Shown here piece by piece: positions 35,601 through 48,511 of a DNA stretch of 64,000 bases. The position numbers were made by a program, and so were the translations under genes. Position 1 is the first letter of the stretch; each line of letters starts with the position of its first letter. This stretch comes from Patagioenas fasciata (taxonomy: Eukaryota; Chordata; Aves; Columbiformes; Columbidae), in NCBI RefSeq assembly GCF_037038585.1, contig NC_092523.1:32589501-32653500 (forward strand), written 5' to 3'. The notes beneath the pieces were generated by a model. That model was not told the DNA's origin. It worked only from the letters and a program-made list of their open reading frames with translations, and searched no databases.

Positions 35601-35715
35601 GGATCAGTATATCAAGGGCCAGGGAGTACTCTACTCCATAGAAACCACGTACTATATATTTGGCCAACCGCTTTAGGGCTGCTGGGACTTCTGTGATAAT
35701 GTTTTGCTCTTCCAT
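32283..35715 (-). CDS. TFIIE alpha subunit (GTF2E1-like), complete four-exon gene
   Basis: TFIIE alpha joins the Pol II pre-initiation complex as a heterodimer with TFIIE beta, and it recruits and regulates TFIIH. Four exons with GT/AG borders give 1,272 nt, i.e. 423 residues; human GTF2E1 has about 439. The start [20 protein letters not shown] aligns with the human N terminus. Residues 1-110 form the winged helix ([33 protein letters not shown]). The zinc ribbon has Cys129, Cys132, Cys154 and Cys157, at the same positions as in human. [16 protein letters not shown] follows, and the C terminus keeps the [20 protein letters not shown]-type block. A splice acceptor 14 nt 5' of the ATG implies an untranslated first exon. 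With introns present it is not a retrocopy. I leave the symbol empty because it may be a paralogue of GTF2E1 rather than GTF2E1 itself. Confidence 0.95.
33084..33310 (-). CDS. TFIIE alpha-like, coding exon 3
   Basis: The acceptor gtctctttcag precedes 33310 and the donor gtaagt follows 33084 (minus strand). It encodes residues 217-293. Recognisable parts are [12 protein letters not shown] (human has DLYTQNVVINMDD) and [14 protein letters not shown] (human KERPIWLRESTVQG). The first half is a divergent Ser-rich linker. Confidence 0.93.
33857..34058 (-). CDS. TFIIE alpha-like, coding exon 2 (second half of zinc ribbon)
   Basis: The acceptor aacgttgcag precedes 34058 and the donor gtataa follows 33857 (minus strand). 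It encodes residues 150-217: [14 protein letters not shown] with Cys154 and Cys157, [16 protein letters not shown] and [18 protein letters not shown], closely matching GTF2E1. Confidence 0.95.
35268..35715 (-). CDS. TFIIE alpha-like, coding exon 1 (winged helix)
   Basis: The ATG is at 35715-35713 and the donor gtatgtt follows 35268 (minus strand). It encodes residues 1-149 with the winged-helix domain and the first zinc pair, FKCPSC. The exon begins at 35729 after the acceptor cttcctgacag, leaving a 14-nt 5' UTR piece. The open frame runs on upstream to an ATG at 35778, but that stretch lies in the intron, so the ATG at 35715 is chosen. Confidence 0.95.
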
Positions 35716-36997
35716 CAGGAGCTGAACCGCTGTCAGGAAGAGAAGTGCTATGCAACAAACAGAAGGGAGGTGAGCCATAGTGAACCTTTCTCAGCACTCA
35801 GAGCCAGGTACAAAGCAAGTCATTTGCTGTGCTGCACTTCTACACTGAGTAGATTAATGCAAAACCCTTAATGTACACCTGAGAATGGATAAGGTATTGA
35901 TAGATATCAAAGATTACCTAATCTTTTGGTACGATGATTAACACCTGAAATATTCATGTCCTCTTGTGTAAAAACACACTGAAGGTATCTAGGAAAACAG
36001 GTTACAGAAGGTTCATAATAATCCTCTTTACAGAGGACAGCATAGTTAACTTGCATGTCTAGGTCTGCCCAAAGTATCTGTTTTCATTCACAGCCAGCCA
36101 GGTAAGATCTGAAGTGAACACTTTATCCCTTCAAAAGTAAAGCTCAGAACACAAGCTGAGTAAGAAATCTTTAGCTTAATTCATAAAAAAAATGTGTGAA
36201 ATAGATGAGACTGTATCTTCCTTTGTGGCAAAGCCGCAAGATGTGTTTGAGCACCTTTTCACCTGCTCTTTGTAATTATTCTGCTGGCTGCGTCAAAGGC
36301 CTACAATGCTGGGGCACAGGATGCTCCATTTGTCTGGTCCTGTCCTCACTCAGCACAGGGTGTTTTGGGCTGCACCTGCTTATTCCAGCCTACTCAATCA
36401 CTGGGCAGCATCTGCAGCAGAACATTTTCCTCCTTTGTATTCTTCTCCCCTGCAGAAATAAGGCTTCTGGCAATAATCAATCCCTAATCCCATTAACTAG
36501 AACGTAACTAATTTTAATCAGTGCAACTGTCCTGTTGCTTATTTCTAAGGAATAAAGAAGAAAAAAGGATGAGGTATGTTTCAATAAAGCCACATCCTGA
36601 TTCCCTTTGAGGCATGTTAAAATCCTACAGCCACATTGATACCACAGCCTCTAGTCCAGCTGCTTTGCAAAGAACCAAACAGAGCTGGTTGAGCCCTAGG
36701 ATCAGAAGGAATGCAGTACAGAGGTGCATGTCACAGGACAGCACACTGCCAGCACTGGCAACCACTGCTGAGGGGCACCTTGCTCAAGCCCAGGTGATTG
36801 TGTATTGCTACACAGAGCCTAAGTGACCTTCATCAGAAATCCCAGTTAAACAAACAAAACCTATTTACAGTAGCTTAGTAGTTGAGCCATAATTTGCATC
36901 TCATAGAGGAAGCACTACCTTTTGATTAAGCTAAACCAAATGTAAGCCTGCTGGTCTGAGGCTTGAAACCCCAAAAGCACGACACTAACTTAAATTT

Positions 36998-37180
36998 CCC
37001 ACAGGAAGAGTGGAGGAACACCGGAATAGGCTGCTCAGGGAGGAGGTCAAGTCTCCATACTTCAACTGGACAAGAACATGAGCAGCCTGACCTTGCTTTG
37101 AGATTAGTTGTGCCATGAGCAAGGGTTGGACCAGATGTCCTCTAGAGGTCCTGTCCAACCTAACTTCTTCTGTTCCAAGA
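36998..37180 (+). mobile_element. CR1 LINE 3' fragment, sense, diverged
   Basis: It contains aggctgctcagggaggaggt, actggacaagaacatgagcagcctgac and gggttggaccagatgtcctc, then aggtcctgtccaacct. This is the CR1 3' UTR order on the plus strand, with several substitutions. Confidence 0.85.
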
Positions 37181-38635
37181 GAGTTAAATTTAACCATACT
37201 AAGGAGAAAAGCTTTGAGAATGTCAGTCCACCCCTTGACAGTCCTCCTCAAACTGCAAGAGCATTTCTATGCTTTTTCACAAAAAGCCTTGAGGAAGGAG
37301 CAATTTTGTTACTATTATTACAGTTTTACTTTCACTTCTCCTTTGCCCTCATCCTCCAAGAGGCTCAACTACAGTGCACCTGACTGTCGCATGTTAGCAG
37401 GACAGCATAACACATTGCATGCCTAGACAAAACAATATTCCCAGCCGCAGGCAGGAAAGCACAGGGCTTTGATCTTGTATTCAGCCAAGCGTCCCAGAAG
37501 CAAAATCCTGTTCTAACTGCTAGTCAAACCCTAGCAAGGGCTCTTCGCTCCATAGGACTGAGCAGGCTTTCCTGGAAAGTCAGTGTAAGGATTCGCAGAG
37601 GAGACGGTCTATATACTGAGAATAGCCAAGAAGCTTCAGGCAGCAGAAAAACTGCCAGTGTGCAGGACAGCTTACACTTACTGCTCTTGACCCAGGGCTA
37701 TGGGCTGGATTCCTGCATCTGCTCTCCAGTGTTTTAACCCCAAGGACATGTGAGCATAAAACACAAGAATTTTGGAACACAGACAAACATCAGACTTCTT
37801 TCACATGAAAATGTGCTAAAGACTTGTTGTTATTCCTCTTTCTGGCCTCACAAATTTGGAATTCATTTCTGTGCAGTGGCTTATACTCAGCAGGAAGGAA
37901 GGACAGACAGTGTCATCAGCCGGCCCCAATTCCAGAGATCAGGAGCATCGCTTTGAGTTTCCTCAAGCTCTGGAGAGCACTGAGCCTTGGCCTTCTATAC
38001 TGTGGGCAACTTGCCCACAGGAGGGAGGCACCACAGCCTCCAGTATGTGCCCACATCATGTGTTTATGTAACCTGGCGCAGCCCCACTGAGGAGTGCTAA
38101 GTGCAGTCCCAGCATCTGTGTCGGGTACGATACCAGTCATGTGAATTTGTTTGGGCAAGCACCTCAGAAAGGGCCAAAGTGCCCTTATATGTCTTATATG
38201 AACACAGTTGGAATGTGGCATTACTGAAAAAAAAAAAAGGAAGAAAACTATTTCTGCATCTAGTCCTTGGCTAATGAGGGCAGAACCCTGACACTTGAAG
38301 GACCTGTATTAGCAGCAGGTCTCATGACTGTTTTTTCTTACCCTAAGTCAAATACAGAATGAAATAATTTCAAAGGGAGTGTGATAAGTAGATAGTATCA
38401 TTAAGGAAGAAGTAGGACCTGAACTGTAAGCTTGAGGTTTGCTAACCTATCGGTTCTCTGAATGACTCCTTCTCCCAGACTTGCATTGCATCTCTAAAGC
38501 AAGCAGTACTCTGAAGTGCTAGGAAGTCTGGACTGTGCTGAAGAGCTTCTCAGCCTTGATGTTAAAAGCTCTTCAGGTCCAGAGTCCTACAACCATGCAA
38601 ATTATTCAGGGGAGAAGAGGAAGGAGAGAGAGTGA

Positions 38636-38712
38636 GAAGACACACAAAAACAAAACCCCACAAACACAAACCATCAAACCCCAAAAACCACACACAAAAA
38701 GCACACCACATG
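38636..38712 (+). repeat. A/C-rich low-complexity tract
   Basis: Interrupted CAAA/CCAAA/CACA repeats with almost no G or T. Short open frames across it are artefacts of composition. Confidence 0.75.
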
Positions 38713-41700
38713 CACACATAATGTAAACGTTATGACTATATCCTAGGAGAAGACTAAAAAACTTTTTTCAACAACAAATCCAGAGAACCCCCTGTCCATT
38801 TGCTGTGGAAATTTAGATATGCAAACCTTTCATTCAAAAATGGCTGAATTTGCCCTGGATGAAGAACATTCACGGAAAATACAACCCCCTCGAGAAGTCC
38901 TCCTTTAAGCTATGAAAGAACCAAAACTGTATGTATTTTTTAGTAAAAACTAAATAGAAATCAAAATTGGGGGAAAAGCTTTCTCTACAGCACTTTGTTA
39001 TAGGTGAGGTCGTATTTCGCCGATCTATTTTGAAATACCTCTCCATCTTATAACTGCCAAACCTGAAGCCTTGCAGTTCAGGAAAATGGCTGAGTTTTAA
39101 AAGCTGTTATGTACTTTTGAGTTCACAGGTAGCAGTCCACCTTTAAGAGGAGCTTGAGGCCACCCTTATCAAAGAAAGGAAGAGAAAGAGGAGCAGCTCT
39201 CTGCAGAGAGAGAAGGGCTTTAAACAGGTATCTACTCTGCAGCTCAGTTACAGTCTGCATTAAGGAGACAGGTATTTTGCTATTTATGTAGGTTAGTTTA
39301 TTTTTTTTTTCCAGCTGATAGCATGTACAAACAAGATCTCCTAGAAGTCACAGTCTAGCCTCTACCATCTTTTGCTGCTTTTAAAGTACTTATTTTTAGG
39401 AGGGTAGAAACTACCTTCTTATTACATTCATTATTTTCAAGATTATTCAGTAACTTAGATACCTAGGAGGCCCTTCTGCTTATAGTTAATATGGAACCAT
39501 TATAATCTTCACTAAAGAGAGAGAAATGTGATATCTTGTTTTCCCCTAAGCAAGAACTACCTTTAGGAACCTCTTTTTGCTTTGGGAAACCTACACAGAG
39601 TTGCTTGTTGGCAGGTAACTATCAAAAGCAGAATTTCAAGTTAACAGAGCAAGTTCTGCAAGATCTCTCTGAAGTCAGTTGCTTAATTAACATTTCATTT
39701 GAGCTGCCTGAGAAGACAAACTACCCATTTCACACTTCAAAAGGCACTGGGCAAGAAAGATTTATTATGGTAGCCTTTTTTCAAATTTCATATAACTGTA
39801 TCATTTGCAAATAAGTTAAAAACCTTATCATTACCTCTCTTGTATAGGCAGAAAACTTCAGGCTGGTGTTGTAGAAGAGTTGCTGCCTTGCTAAGAGATC
39901 ACTGTAGTTGCCAAACAAGCTTAAGTATCTTCCAGCCTTTTCCTACACCTCTCTCTGATAAGCCCTAATTATCACCCAGCTGGAGTGAGTCCCCAAATCA
40001 CATTTCATTAGCAGCTAAATGAATTCAGCCTTGTATACATTGCATCATGATAAAATTATAAATCTTATTGCTCAATGAAATCCACCTACAACAGGCAAGG
40101 ACTTAAAAGTGACTGCAATATTTTATTAGTGTTTCCCATTAGCCTGACTTTAGAAGACTAAAAGTAACATAATAATTAACTCTTTTTTTGTTGTAGCACG
40201 CCAAATATTTAGTATAGGTAATTTACATAGTTTATTTAGAAGCTTTCATAACCAAACAAACCTGGAAACTTGAATATCTTGCAAAGGAAAAAGGCTGGAA
40301 TTAATATGTTTACTAGTTTTTGCATTTAAACTTATTAATGGTTTTAGGTGGTTTATTTCTTCAAAAATAAACAAAAAGCATTTTTGACTGTATTTCTCTA
40401 GAAAATAAATTTATTATGACTATTATCCTTTTATGTGTTAGTCATGTGTTTAAAAATTATATTTAAATCAGGTTGCCAGACACTGTACGATCCAGGGTTA
40501 AAATACTGAATTCTGTTAGGAATGCAATCATCATATCATCATATTCCATCTGAAATCCATGTGTCTTTCATAATGTTTTTTATATATGCACAGTGGAGGC
40601 TGGTGGTTTTTAGCATGCGACTTAGGTCTTCTTGGTGCATGTTGCAGCATGTATTGTGCTTTTTTTACTGCTGTTTGTTGCTGGAACTTTGACTGGCATG
40701 TGGGTCCAGAGAGAGCCCCAGAGGTGGAGGAGCTTGTCTGCGTAGGACAGGTTGTGGGACTGGCGTCTGTGAACCTAACTACAGAAGGTACTGCCTCTGA
40801 GAATTATTCGGTATCAGAAAAGAAACCTCAAATTTTAGTAGCTGTGGCAAGATTTTAGATTTCAAAATACTTCAAAGGTTTGAGACCGCTGTTCAGAAAC
40901 TGCAGGAAGAGGTGACTATAAAACATCCCTGAGATTAGCTCTGCTCTTGCTTGTGATTCATAGTAGCAGGGATTGTTTTAATGCCTCATGCTGGGAAAAA
41001 CCCTGCTACTACTAGTTTTTGTTCAATTAAATAAGAAACTATTGGTCGGATACACACAACTAGGAAGCATAAGCGGCATAAAGCTTCAACTGTAGATTTA
41101 AAATGTTCACACAGGTAAAATTAAGCAGATATACGTCATTCCACATAGTGGTTCTTAAGCATGCTCCTTCATTGTCATGTTATACTAGAAAACACAAGGG
41201 AGCAAGACTGCTTACTGGTACCTGCTGGATTTAGTCTGTGGGAAATATTTACAATGAATAGCACCTGTGGGTTTCCTCGATGAGTGTTCTGAACAGGGAA
41301 AGTGTCGTGTAACCTCAGCGCTGTTATTCATGTGACAGCCCTCAGCCTGCGTGTGGAGGTGTGGAACCAGATCACAAGAAGACATGAAACAGCTTTCTGA
41401 ATTAAGGAGAGTGATGGTCTGGCTGGTAAAACGGCTTTCAGAAACAGGAAATCACAAGCACCTGTGCAAGCTGTGGCTGACAACACCGGAGTTGTTCGGC
41501 AAGGGCAGTTAACCTCTGAGTAGCAGAGGTGTAACTCCACGTAGCAAAGCTGCTGCTCAGCCACGTGTCTGCCTGTTTGGTGGCTGGGAGACAATTGTGT
41601 ACAGGCTCCTGCTGTGCTGCCTTGGTCCTGCATGCTCAGGGCAGGAGTGAAAATCACAATCCAAAAAAAAAGACAAAGCATGGTTTGAGCTGTGGGTAGC

Positions 41701-44700
41701 CCTGGCACTGAGGGCCGTGGGAAGCAGGATTCAAGCTGGTATGTTGTTGTGAAGTTGTGTAATAGAGACGTTATTGAAAGTAGTAGCTTGAGATGGGGAT
41801 AGGCAAAGACGCCTGGCTTCGTTTCAAACCCATTTGGGTGAATGGTTATGGGCATGCATGGCACTCGCAGGCTGCTTGATAAAAAGGAGGTAGGTAATCA
41901 ACTCAGCAGTCCCAGGTGGGAGAAGTAAATATAATCTGATCAGAGGCTGAAGGAGAACATTAGTGGGTCGCTACTCTGGGGGGCAAAGATGTAATCAAAA
42001 TCCTCACGGAGCAAATGCAGTATGTTGCTTTATTGTCCTCTCCAGGCCCAACAGCTGCTCTTCAGCCATTCTCTGGACAGGCATGTGGAAGCTATGTTCT
42101 GCTGTATCCTGTATTTTCCACACCAACTGGTACCCAACCCTCAGTTTAAAAAATAAAGTATCTAGCTGTATAGCTCATACATTCAAGCACTGCAAAATAA
42201 GAAGACACCAGAATCATACTAAGTGCCTGTATAACCTGCTGCCCTGTATGTGCAAGACTCTTAATGGCACAATCACATCTCTCCTCTTTTTTCTCCTGCT
42301 GGCCCTTTCACGAAGTCTCTCCCTCAGCCAACATGCAGGGTGTTAATGTTCAGCATTCAGTGTGTGGCCCTGAGCCCTGCTTATTTTGTGAACCATCCAA
42401 ACATTGCAGTGAGATGATCCATTCTCTTATCTGTTTTCCTGTGCTGCTTTCCCTGTATTACCTCATTCTATGATCCTTGAAGGCATGCTGGTATTGAACT
42501 AAAGCACCTTTGTTTGAGGGCTTTAGACCTCTCTTTGGATTAGTTTATATTGTGATCTTCCTGTCATCTAGAAAGACAATATCATGCCTGTGTTACATAT
42601 GGAGCTCTGAGGTACAGAATTTGAAACCAAGATTGCTGGATAATTTTAAGAGCCTGAACTGAGATGTAAAAAATTAGGATACATCTTGCAGTGCTTCATA
42701 TGATTGCAACACAGCTCCCTCTGTCTCTATTGCTGTTGTGATCAGTACTTCCCAAATACAACCATGGGTGTCACAGGCTGGGTACTGGCCAAGGACACAA
42801 CCTGCTGGGCTGCCTGTGCAGCACCTGGCAGAAATGAGGTGAGAATTCAGTTGTCCCAGTAGATGCTTAGACCTGCCTGGTCTGTAATACTGTTCTTTCT
42901 GTTGCTAGGCACTATCTTATCTACTGTCTTGAAAGCTGGAACAAAGCAAAAGCTATTCTCCTTTATTATCATCTCGTTCATCCACAAGAATGCAGCCTGT
43001 CCTGTGCAGTGAGTGAAGCAAGGGGTCTCTGTAAAAGGAATTTTGGAGTCATACAAAGAAACAGTATCCCATCCAAACAGGAAGGGGCACAAGTGGCTGC
43101 TATGCTTGTTGGCTTCTGGACACTTCACAGCTTTAGTATACATTTAATGTAATTTATCCTACTTCTAAATCTAAAGAATGGTTGCCTGGGATAATATGTA
43201 TTTTTAATTTCAATATTCTTTCTTAGAGAATCAGGTTAGATCTACTGCCTCTCAGCATAATTTGCAAAAAATGTGGTAACAGGACTCATTAACCACATAA
43301 ATTACTGGCGGTGGGGAGGCACATTTTGGTTGGGGTTTCATATGACAGCAAAGGAATGCTTCATTTGGGGAGTCATATAGAAAAGTGTACTGCAGTTGCT
43401 AGATCTTCATAGCCTGCCACTCTCAGCTGTCTTCCTGTTCTGTTTTACTTCTCTTTCCTCTGACATCTCCTGACACTGGCTCCTGCTTCTCTCGTTCGGT
43501 GGGTTTTTTGGGGTGTGTTTTTATTTTTTTGCCTTTTTTTGTTTGTTTGTTTTTCGTTCTGTTTTTTCCTCTCTGTCCAGTCACTTCTGCTTCTCTCCCA
43601 CCTGGTCCATGCAGAAGGCCTACCTTCTGCAGCTGGATGTTGCCATCTTAAGAGAACTGTGTCCAGCTCTCAGGAGATGGTGCATATACACCTCTTGAAG
43701 GGATGCAGATGTAGCATTTTCAGGAACTAAACTGATGCAAATTATATGTAACTACTGAAAGGTTTAAATACTGATGTAATTCAGATGGTGGGTGTAGCCT
43801 GAGAAAATGCTGTGTCTAATCCAAACACCTCCAGGTACCTGAATTGAAGTTCAGCTTTAAAACTTGCTACAACTCAACATTTGTGATTTTTTTTTTTTTT
43901 TTACTACAGCCAGAAAATAATGTTTTTGTTTATCTTTCTTAATGAGATGAACCATTTTCACTGAAATATAAAGAGGGAAAACTCTATGGATGATTTTTTT
44001 TTTCTACGTTGGGTGTCTGCCTAATAGAGAAAGCTTAGCAAGATTAAAGACAAGGCTAATAGCAGAAAACTTTAAGCAAACCTTATGACTGAAGTTACCT
44101 TAAATAGAGAATACCTGACAGAGGTAGCCTCGCTACTGAGGTTCTTCTGTCACTCACGCATAACCCCTGAGCTGGGAGAATGACCTTTGCAAAACAAATT
44201 AGATTGAGGAAGGTTGTCCTATATACAACTAACATAATTCAGAGCTGATTCACTGTAGATCATAAAGTGTCCTGAGTACGGTGCTTCTCAGTACGTAAAC
44301 AGGCTAAGTCCTTTGTAATTATTGTCCTCTCTTCCAAGTAACAGAGTGTGGGAGCAAACTGAGCTATGAAAGACCTTTAAAATCTTTGATACTGCAAGTT
44401 ATGATGCTCTGAAAAAGTGGTAGGTAACAACTGCATATTCTGCTTGCTTCTTGATTTGGCCAGCTGGTATGTTGTGTTTCCAGACTCTTTTTAACAGTCA
44501 AAAGCAACTTCTTGTAAAAATGCGTAAATATCTGGAGATTTCTTCCCAAGGCAAGTTGTGGTTTCTGCCACTGCTTTGACTAAGCATTATTCTTTCTGGC
44601 TCATCTTGTTACTCTGGTGCAAAGGATGAGACATTTTGCTGCCCAGAAAGCCTGGGTGTGCCTTTCTCACCAACACTTCTGGGCCTCAGAAAGCAGAAGA

Positions 44701-47700
44701 GAGTCCAGCTGATGATCCGTGGCCTAAGCAGGTCGTTTGCTGTTGCCACTACGGTGAAATCCAAGCTTTTGCGCTTATTGTTCACCTTTCTCCTTCTACC
44801 TGCAGCCTGAAGAGCTGGCTGTGTGAACGTGGGACAGGTGTTTGTGCAGGAGGAGTATTTTGTTGCGAGCTGTGGTGCCTGCCTTAAGATCTCAGCTGTC
44901 AGTCCACAGGCCATCATGCCTACTTGCTCCAGCTCAAGCCTTATTTACTTTTGCTGCTTTTCCTGCAGGTACTTTGTAGGACACCTGTGGGTGCTGCTAT
45001 GGAGTTTTGCTCCTAAGCGAAGCAGCCTTAACATATAACAACTGACTGTAATGCAAACTCACTTGCATGTGCATCCCAAATACACTGCTTGATTTTGGTA
45101 GACTCAATTCCTTTCCTGGGTTTTCCTGTCCTCACTAGATGCCAACACTTTGCTGTTTGACACAGGAGATGCCATCCTTGCTGTGGGACTTGACCGCACA
45201 GGCTTCTTAAATTACAGAGGTGATAAATTTTCTTGTCAAACTGACATGTCTTGCATTTTAACAGCAGTGCCCAAACAAATGCTTTGTCATTCCTGCAACA
45301 CCTTATTTAATCACATTTGGAATAAACTGGATGAACTCTTTCTATTTAGATTAACAGTAAAAATCTGCTGGAAGCTAAAATAATGAGGCTGTTCTTCATA
45401 GAACTAGACTATGCAGTAATAATAAAAATGTTTGTCTTGTCGTTTACATAAATAATTTTTTTTTCAACCAAACATTTTAATGATTTTTCACAACAAAACT
45501 AGGAAAGCTATGTACATCTCTTTGTTAAACTTAGAAGAGAAAATACATATGATTGCTTACTGACCTGGGGAGAAAACAAACCAAATTAAAAGAACCTCTC
45601 AGTGTTTGTGAGGTACCTCAAGTATGTGTACAGCAAATGAATATGGAGAAACCCCATTTTCATCCTTTGTGTCTTTTGTTGTTGTTTTGTTTTAAAGGAA
45701 GCTAAATTGCATCCCAAAGTTGCAAGCAGTTGTACACATTTCTTCAGTGAAATGATGTTAGCTTCCATTACAATGCCTATGGCAGCAGAAGCAGAGGGCG
45801 GGGTGGGTGGGCAGTAAACTGATGTTAAAACCAGATGTTTCTATCAGTAGCAAGACCAAATTAAACTTTTTGTCAGACTTGAGAAAACCTTCAGAACAAG
45901 TGCTTTCAGAGCTTACGGACAAAGGTTAAATCAATATGCAATTAATTACATTCATCACTTTTTCTATATTAAGGTAGACACAGTAAGACATAGTTGTTGT
46001 GGTTTTTTGTTTTTAAACAGGCATTCAGGCTCTGGACAGAATTCCATGGGATTTAGCTGTGCTTTTGCAATTGTAAAGCAATTTCCAGTGTGGAAATGTG
46101 GATTGCCTTGCACAAGTGACATACTGAAAGCTCATTAGTTAATGACTGTAAATAGTTTACACTGCCTTGCTTCACATACACTAAAGTGGGACAGGAGTAA
46201 CTAAGCAAGTAAACTTCCTACTTATTTTTAAATGACACAGTAATTTGATTATGGCTGTTATGCAACTAATTCCAAATAAACCTGCACAACCCCCCACCAG
46301 ATCAAGGTGTAAATTCAGCAGTGTATGATGTGCCCTTCATGGTACAGACTGTAACATTTGTCTTGGTTTAACAGTTTGATATAAATCAAATGTCCCAGAA
46401 GCTGCATTTCACATTATATCTGCATTCTTCCCTAATCTAAATCACACTGCTCTGTTGATTTTGGTTTACATAGGTTCAATATTCACAACTGAGATTAAAA
46501 ATGGACTCTGGTAGCACAGTCATGCTAACATGCTTCTTCTTGCATACTTCAGTTTGAAAAATATCATGTGTAACTAGACTTGTCCTCTTTTTCATGTCAG
46601 TTTAAATAGCGGGATGCTGATTTCTGTGTGTTCTCAATGTGTCTGTGCTTTGCACACCTTTGAATTGCTCCTTGCTGTGCTACTACAGGCACTGTTCTAA
46701 GGCCCAGAATATCATTTGCTTCAACCAGAAGCCATGTTTCTTTGTCAGCTGCCAAAGTTATCGGTCAAATAGCATTCCTTTTGTCCCTGCTTCTTCCAGT
46801 GTTGAGGCAGGAAGAGCCTCTAATAAGAACAGAGTTTGCTGTATGCTGGTAACCCAGTTACTGAAACAAGGGATGATTAAAGATAATTTTTTAATATTTT
46901 AGAAAAGGAAGCAACACTAAATAAAACTTAGCCAGTTGTACTTGAATGAAAATTGACTCTGCATCTCAGATTTATGGGTAATAACTTGTTTTCTCTTCTG
47001 TAGACTTCTTAGTGTTAAATTTGCAATTATTTAAACAAACAAACCAACCCCAAAAAAACAAAACCAAACCACCTTATGGCAGCCTTTACTGTTTGCAACA
47101 GAAAACCATAGTGTCCTCTACTCTGCATGTTCTGGACATCAAGAATCCTGTTGTGACTGGATATCACAAATGTACAGGTTTTAGTTAGGTGTCCTCATCC
47201 CGTAACATCTCTGCAGACAACAAAGAGACAGGAAACAGTTCCCTTACACCAGCGGCAACTTAAAGTTCGTGGCTCAGTGGGAATAAGCACAGCATCTCCT
47301 TCCTAGGGTGGTTAAGATGATAACAAGCGAACCACCACATATATCAGCCCCTAAGCCTACTCTGCAGTGCCTCCTCTTTGAATGCTGTAAAACACAAGAG
47401 CTGGCACTGGAAACCAGTCCCAGCAATGCAGACAGTGACACAGGTAACACTGCTGCCTTCTACATCATCTGCTTCCTAGGATATTAGGGTGTCTATCCTT
47501 CTATTTCTAAAGAACCTTTACTTTCTTAATTTGAATTCCAGCTAAAGTCTGACTCAGCTTCCCTCCCCCACTTCCCAAAAACCATCCAACTAACAAAAAT
47601 CCCTTTCTGCTATGTTACGTGTAATGTGCATGGTGACTTCCGCTGACATATGACATCAGTGCATGTGTAATTTCGTCAAAGAAAGTAGTTCTTACAAATA

Positions 47701-47715
47701 TTTTTTGTATTAGTA

Positions 47716-47725
47716 TTTATTTATT
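47716..47725 (-). terminator. Candidate ASAH1 polyadenylation signal
   Basis: Two overlapping AATAAA hexamers on the minus strand (47716-47721 and 47720-47725), about 0.7 kb after the ASAH1 stop. A T-rich run lies just before them on the transcript strand. Confidence 0.5.
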
Positions 47726-48421
47726 TGAGACAACAGAAAAATTTGTATTAAAAAAAAATGTTAACAGGCCAAGAATGAGCTTCAGCAAAAGATCTATATA
47801 TAATTTTTTGGCTCAGATCTTGTTTTTGATATTTCCCCAAGAACTTACTTCTGTCACTAGATATGACACTTGGTAGGTTATTTTATAACAGGGCATCTTA
47901 GACATATCCTCATGTTGGACCAGAACAGTAGCAGTTCATCTGAAGTGCTAAGGAAACAAAAACAGAACTGTACTGTCACAGGGGCCTTTCAATACCCAAT
48001 TCTTTTTCATGCTTGGTAGGTGCAATTTTAACTTGCATGTGCTCTAGAAGTATTTTAATCTAAAAAAGCCCCTAACAAAACAACAAAATATAACAAACCC
48101 ACAAACCAACAACACACCAAACCAAGAATACTGTAAGGACTGAAGAAATCTAGAGCTAGCTGCTGAACTCATGGCAGAAATGGCTGAAATCAAACCAGAC
48201 ATAATTAGTACACATTTCTTGTCAGCAGAACTGCTGATCCGAAAGCAAGAAAGTCCAGTATGAGAAAGGGTCCTCCATTGTTAGAAGCTCATTGCCATTT
48301 CTATATAGCCATTAGATTTCTGAAGAAAAGAGTTAGACTGAGGAATCTTTTTCCAGAGGTATCTTTTCTTGGAGGACCTCCAATTCAGACAAGCAGCTTC
48401 CAACACAGGAGAGGTGCAGGA

Positions 48422-48511
48422 CTACCATGGGCTGCAGGGATCTGGGCATTCCCGCAGGTATGTCTCTGTGTGACCATTATCCACCTCCATCAGCGTTGTG
48501 CACACAGTCAG
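48422..48511 (-). CDS. ASAH1: ASAH1 coding exon 14 and stop
   Basis: The acceptor ttcccgttag precedes 48511 (minus strand) and TAG ends at 48422. It encodes residues 369-397, [19 protein letters not shown] and [10 protein letters not shown], aligning with the human LTVYTTLIDVTKG...CPDPCIGW end. Confidence 0.95.
   Translation of the reverse strand: MTVCTTLMEVDNGHTETYLRECPDPCSPW

Larger units (their letters stand above)
35730..48421. other. 12.7 kb gap without a recognised protein gene
   Basis: The gap includes the first intron and untranslated first exon of the TFIIE alpha-like gene (position not determined) and the ASAH1 3' UTR at its right end. I see one CR1 fragment near 37.0-37.2 kb and A/C-rich low-complexity tracts at about 38.64-38.72 and 47.03-47.08 kb. 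A G/T-rich tract lies at 43.50-43.56 kb. Short open frames on both strands have no recognisable domains, and no CpG island is visible. Confidence 0.6.

Noticed and set aside
32283-35715. Possibility that the TFIIE alpha gene is a processed pseudogene
   Set aside because: Three coding introns with GT/AG sites, an open frame and intact zinc-binding cysteines argue against a retrocopy.
35716-35778. N-terminal extension [15 protein letters not shown] of the TFIIE alpha-like frame, resembling a signal peptide
   Set aside because: It crosses a good splice acceptor (cttcctgacag) and precedes the conserved TFIIE alpha start. A signal peptide makes no sense on a nuclear factor, so this is intron read-through.
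41328-41864. 178-codon minus-strand open frame, the longest not explained by a gene or repeat
   Set aside because: No domain or family recognised. The composition is that of translated non-coding DNA, it lies in a relatively stop-poor, slightly CpG-richer stretch, and no matching splice or gene context was seen.
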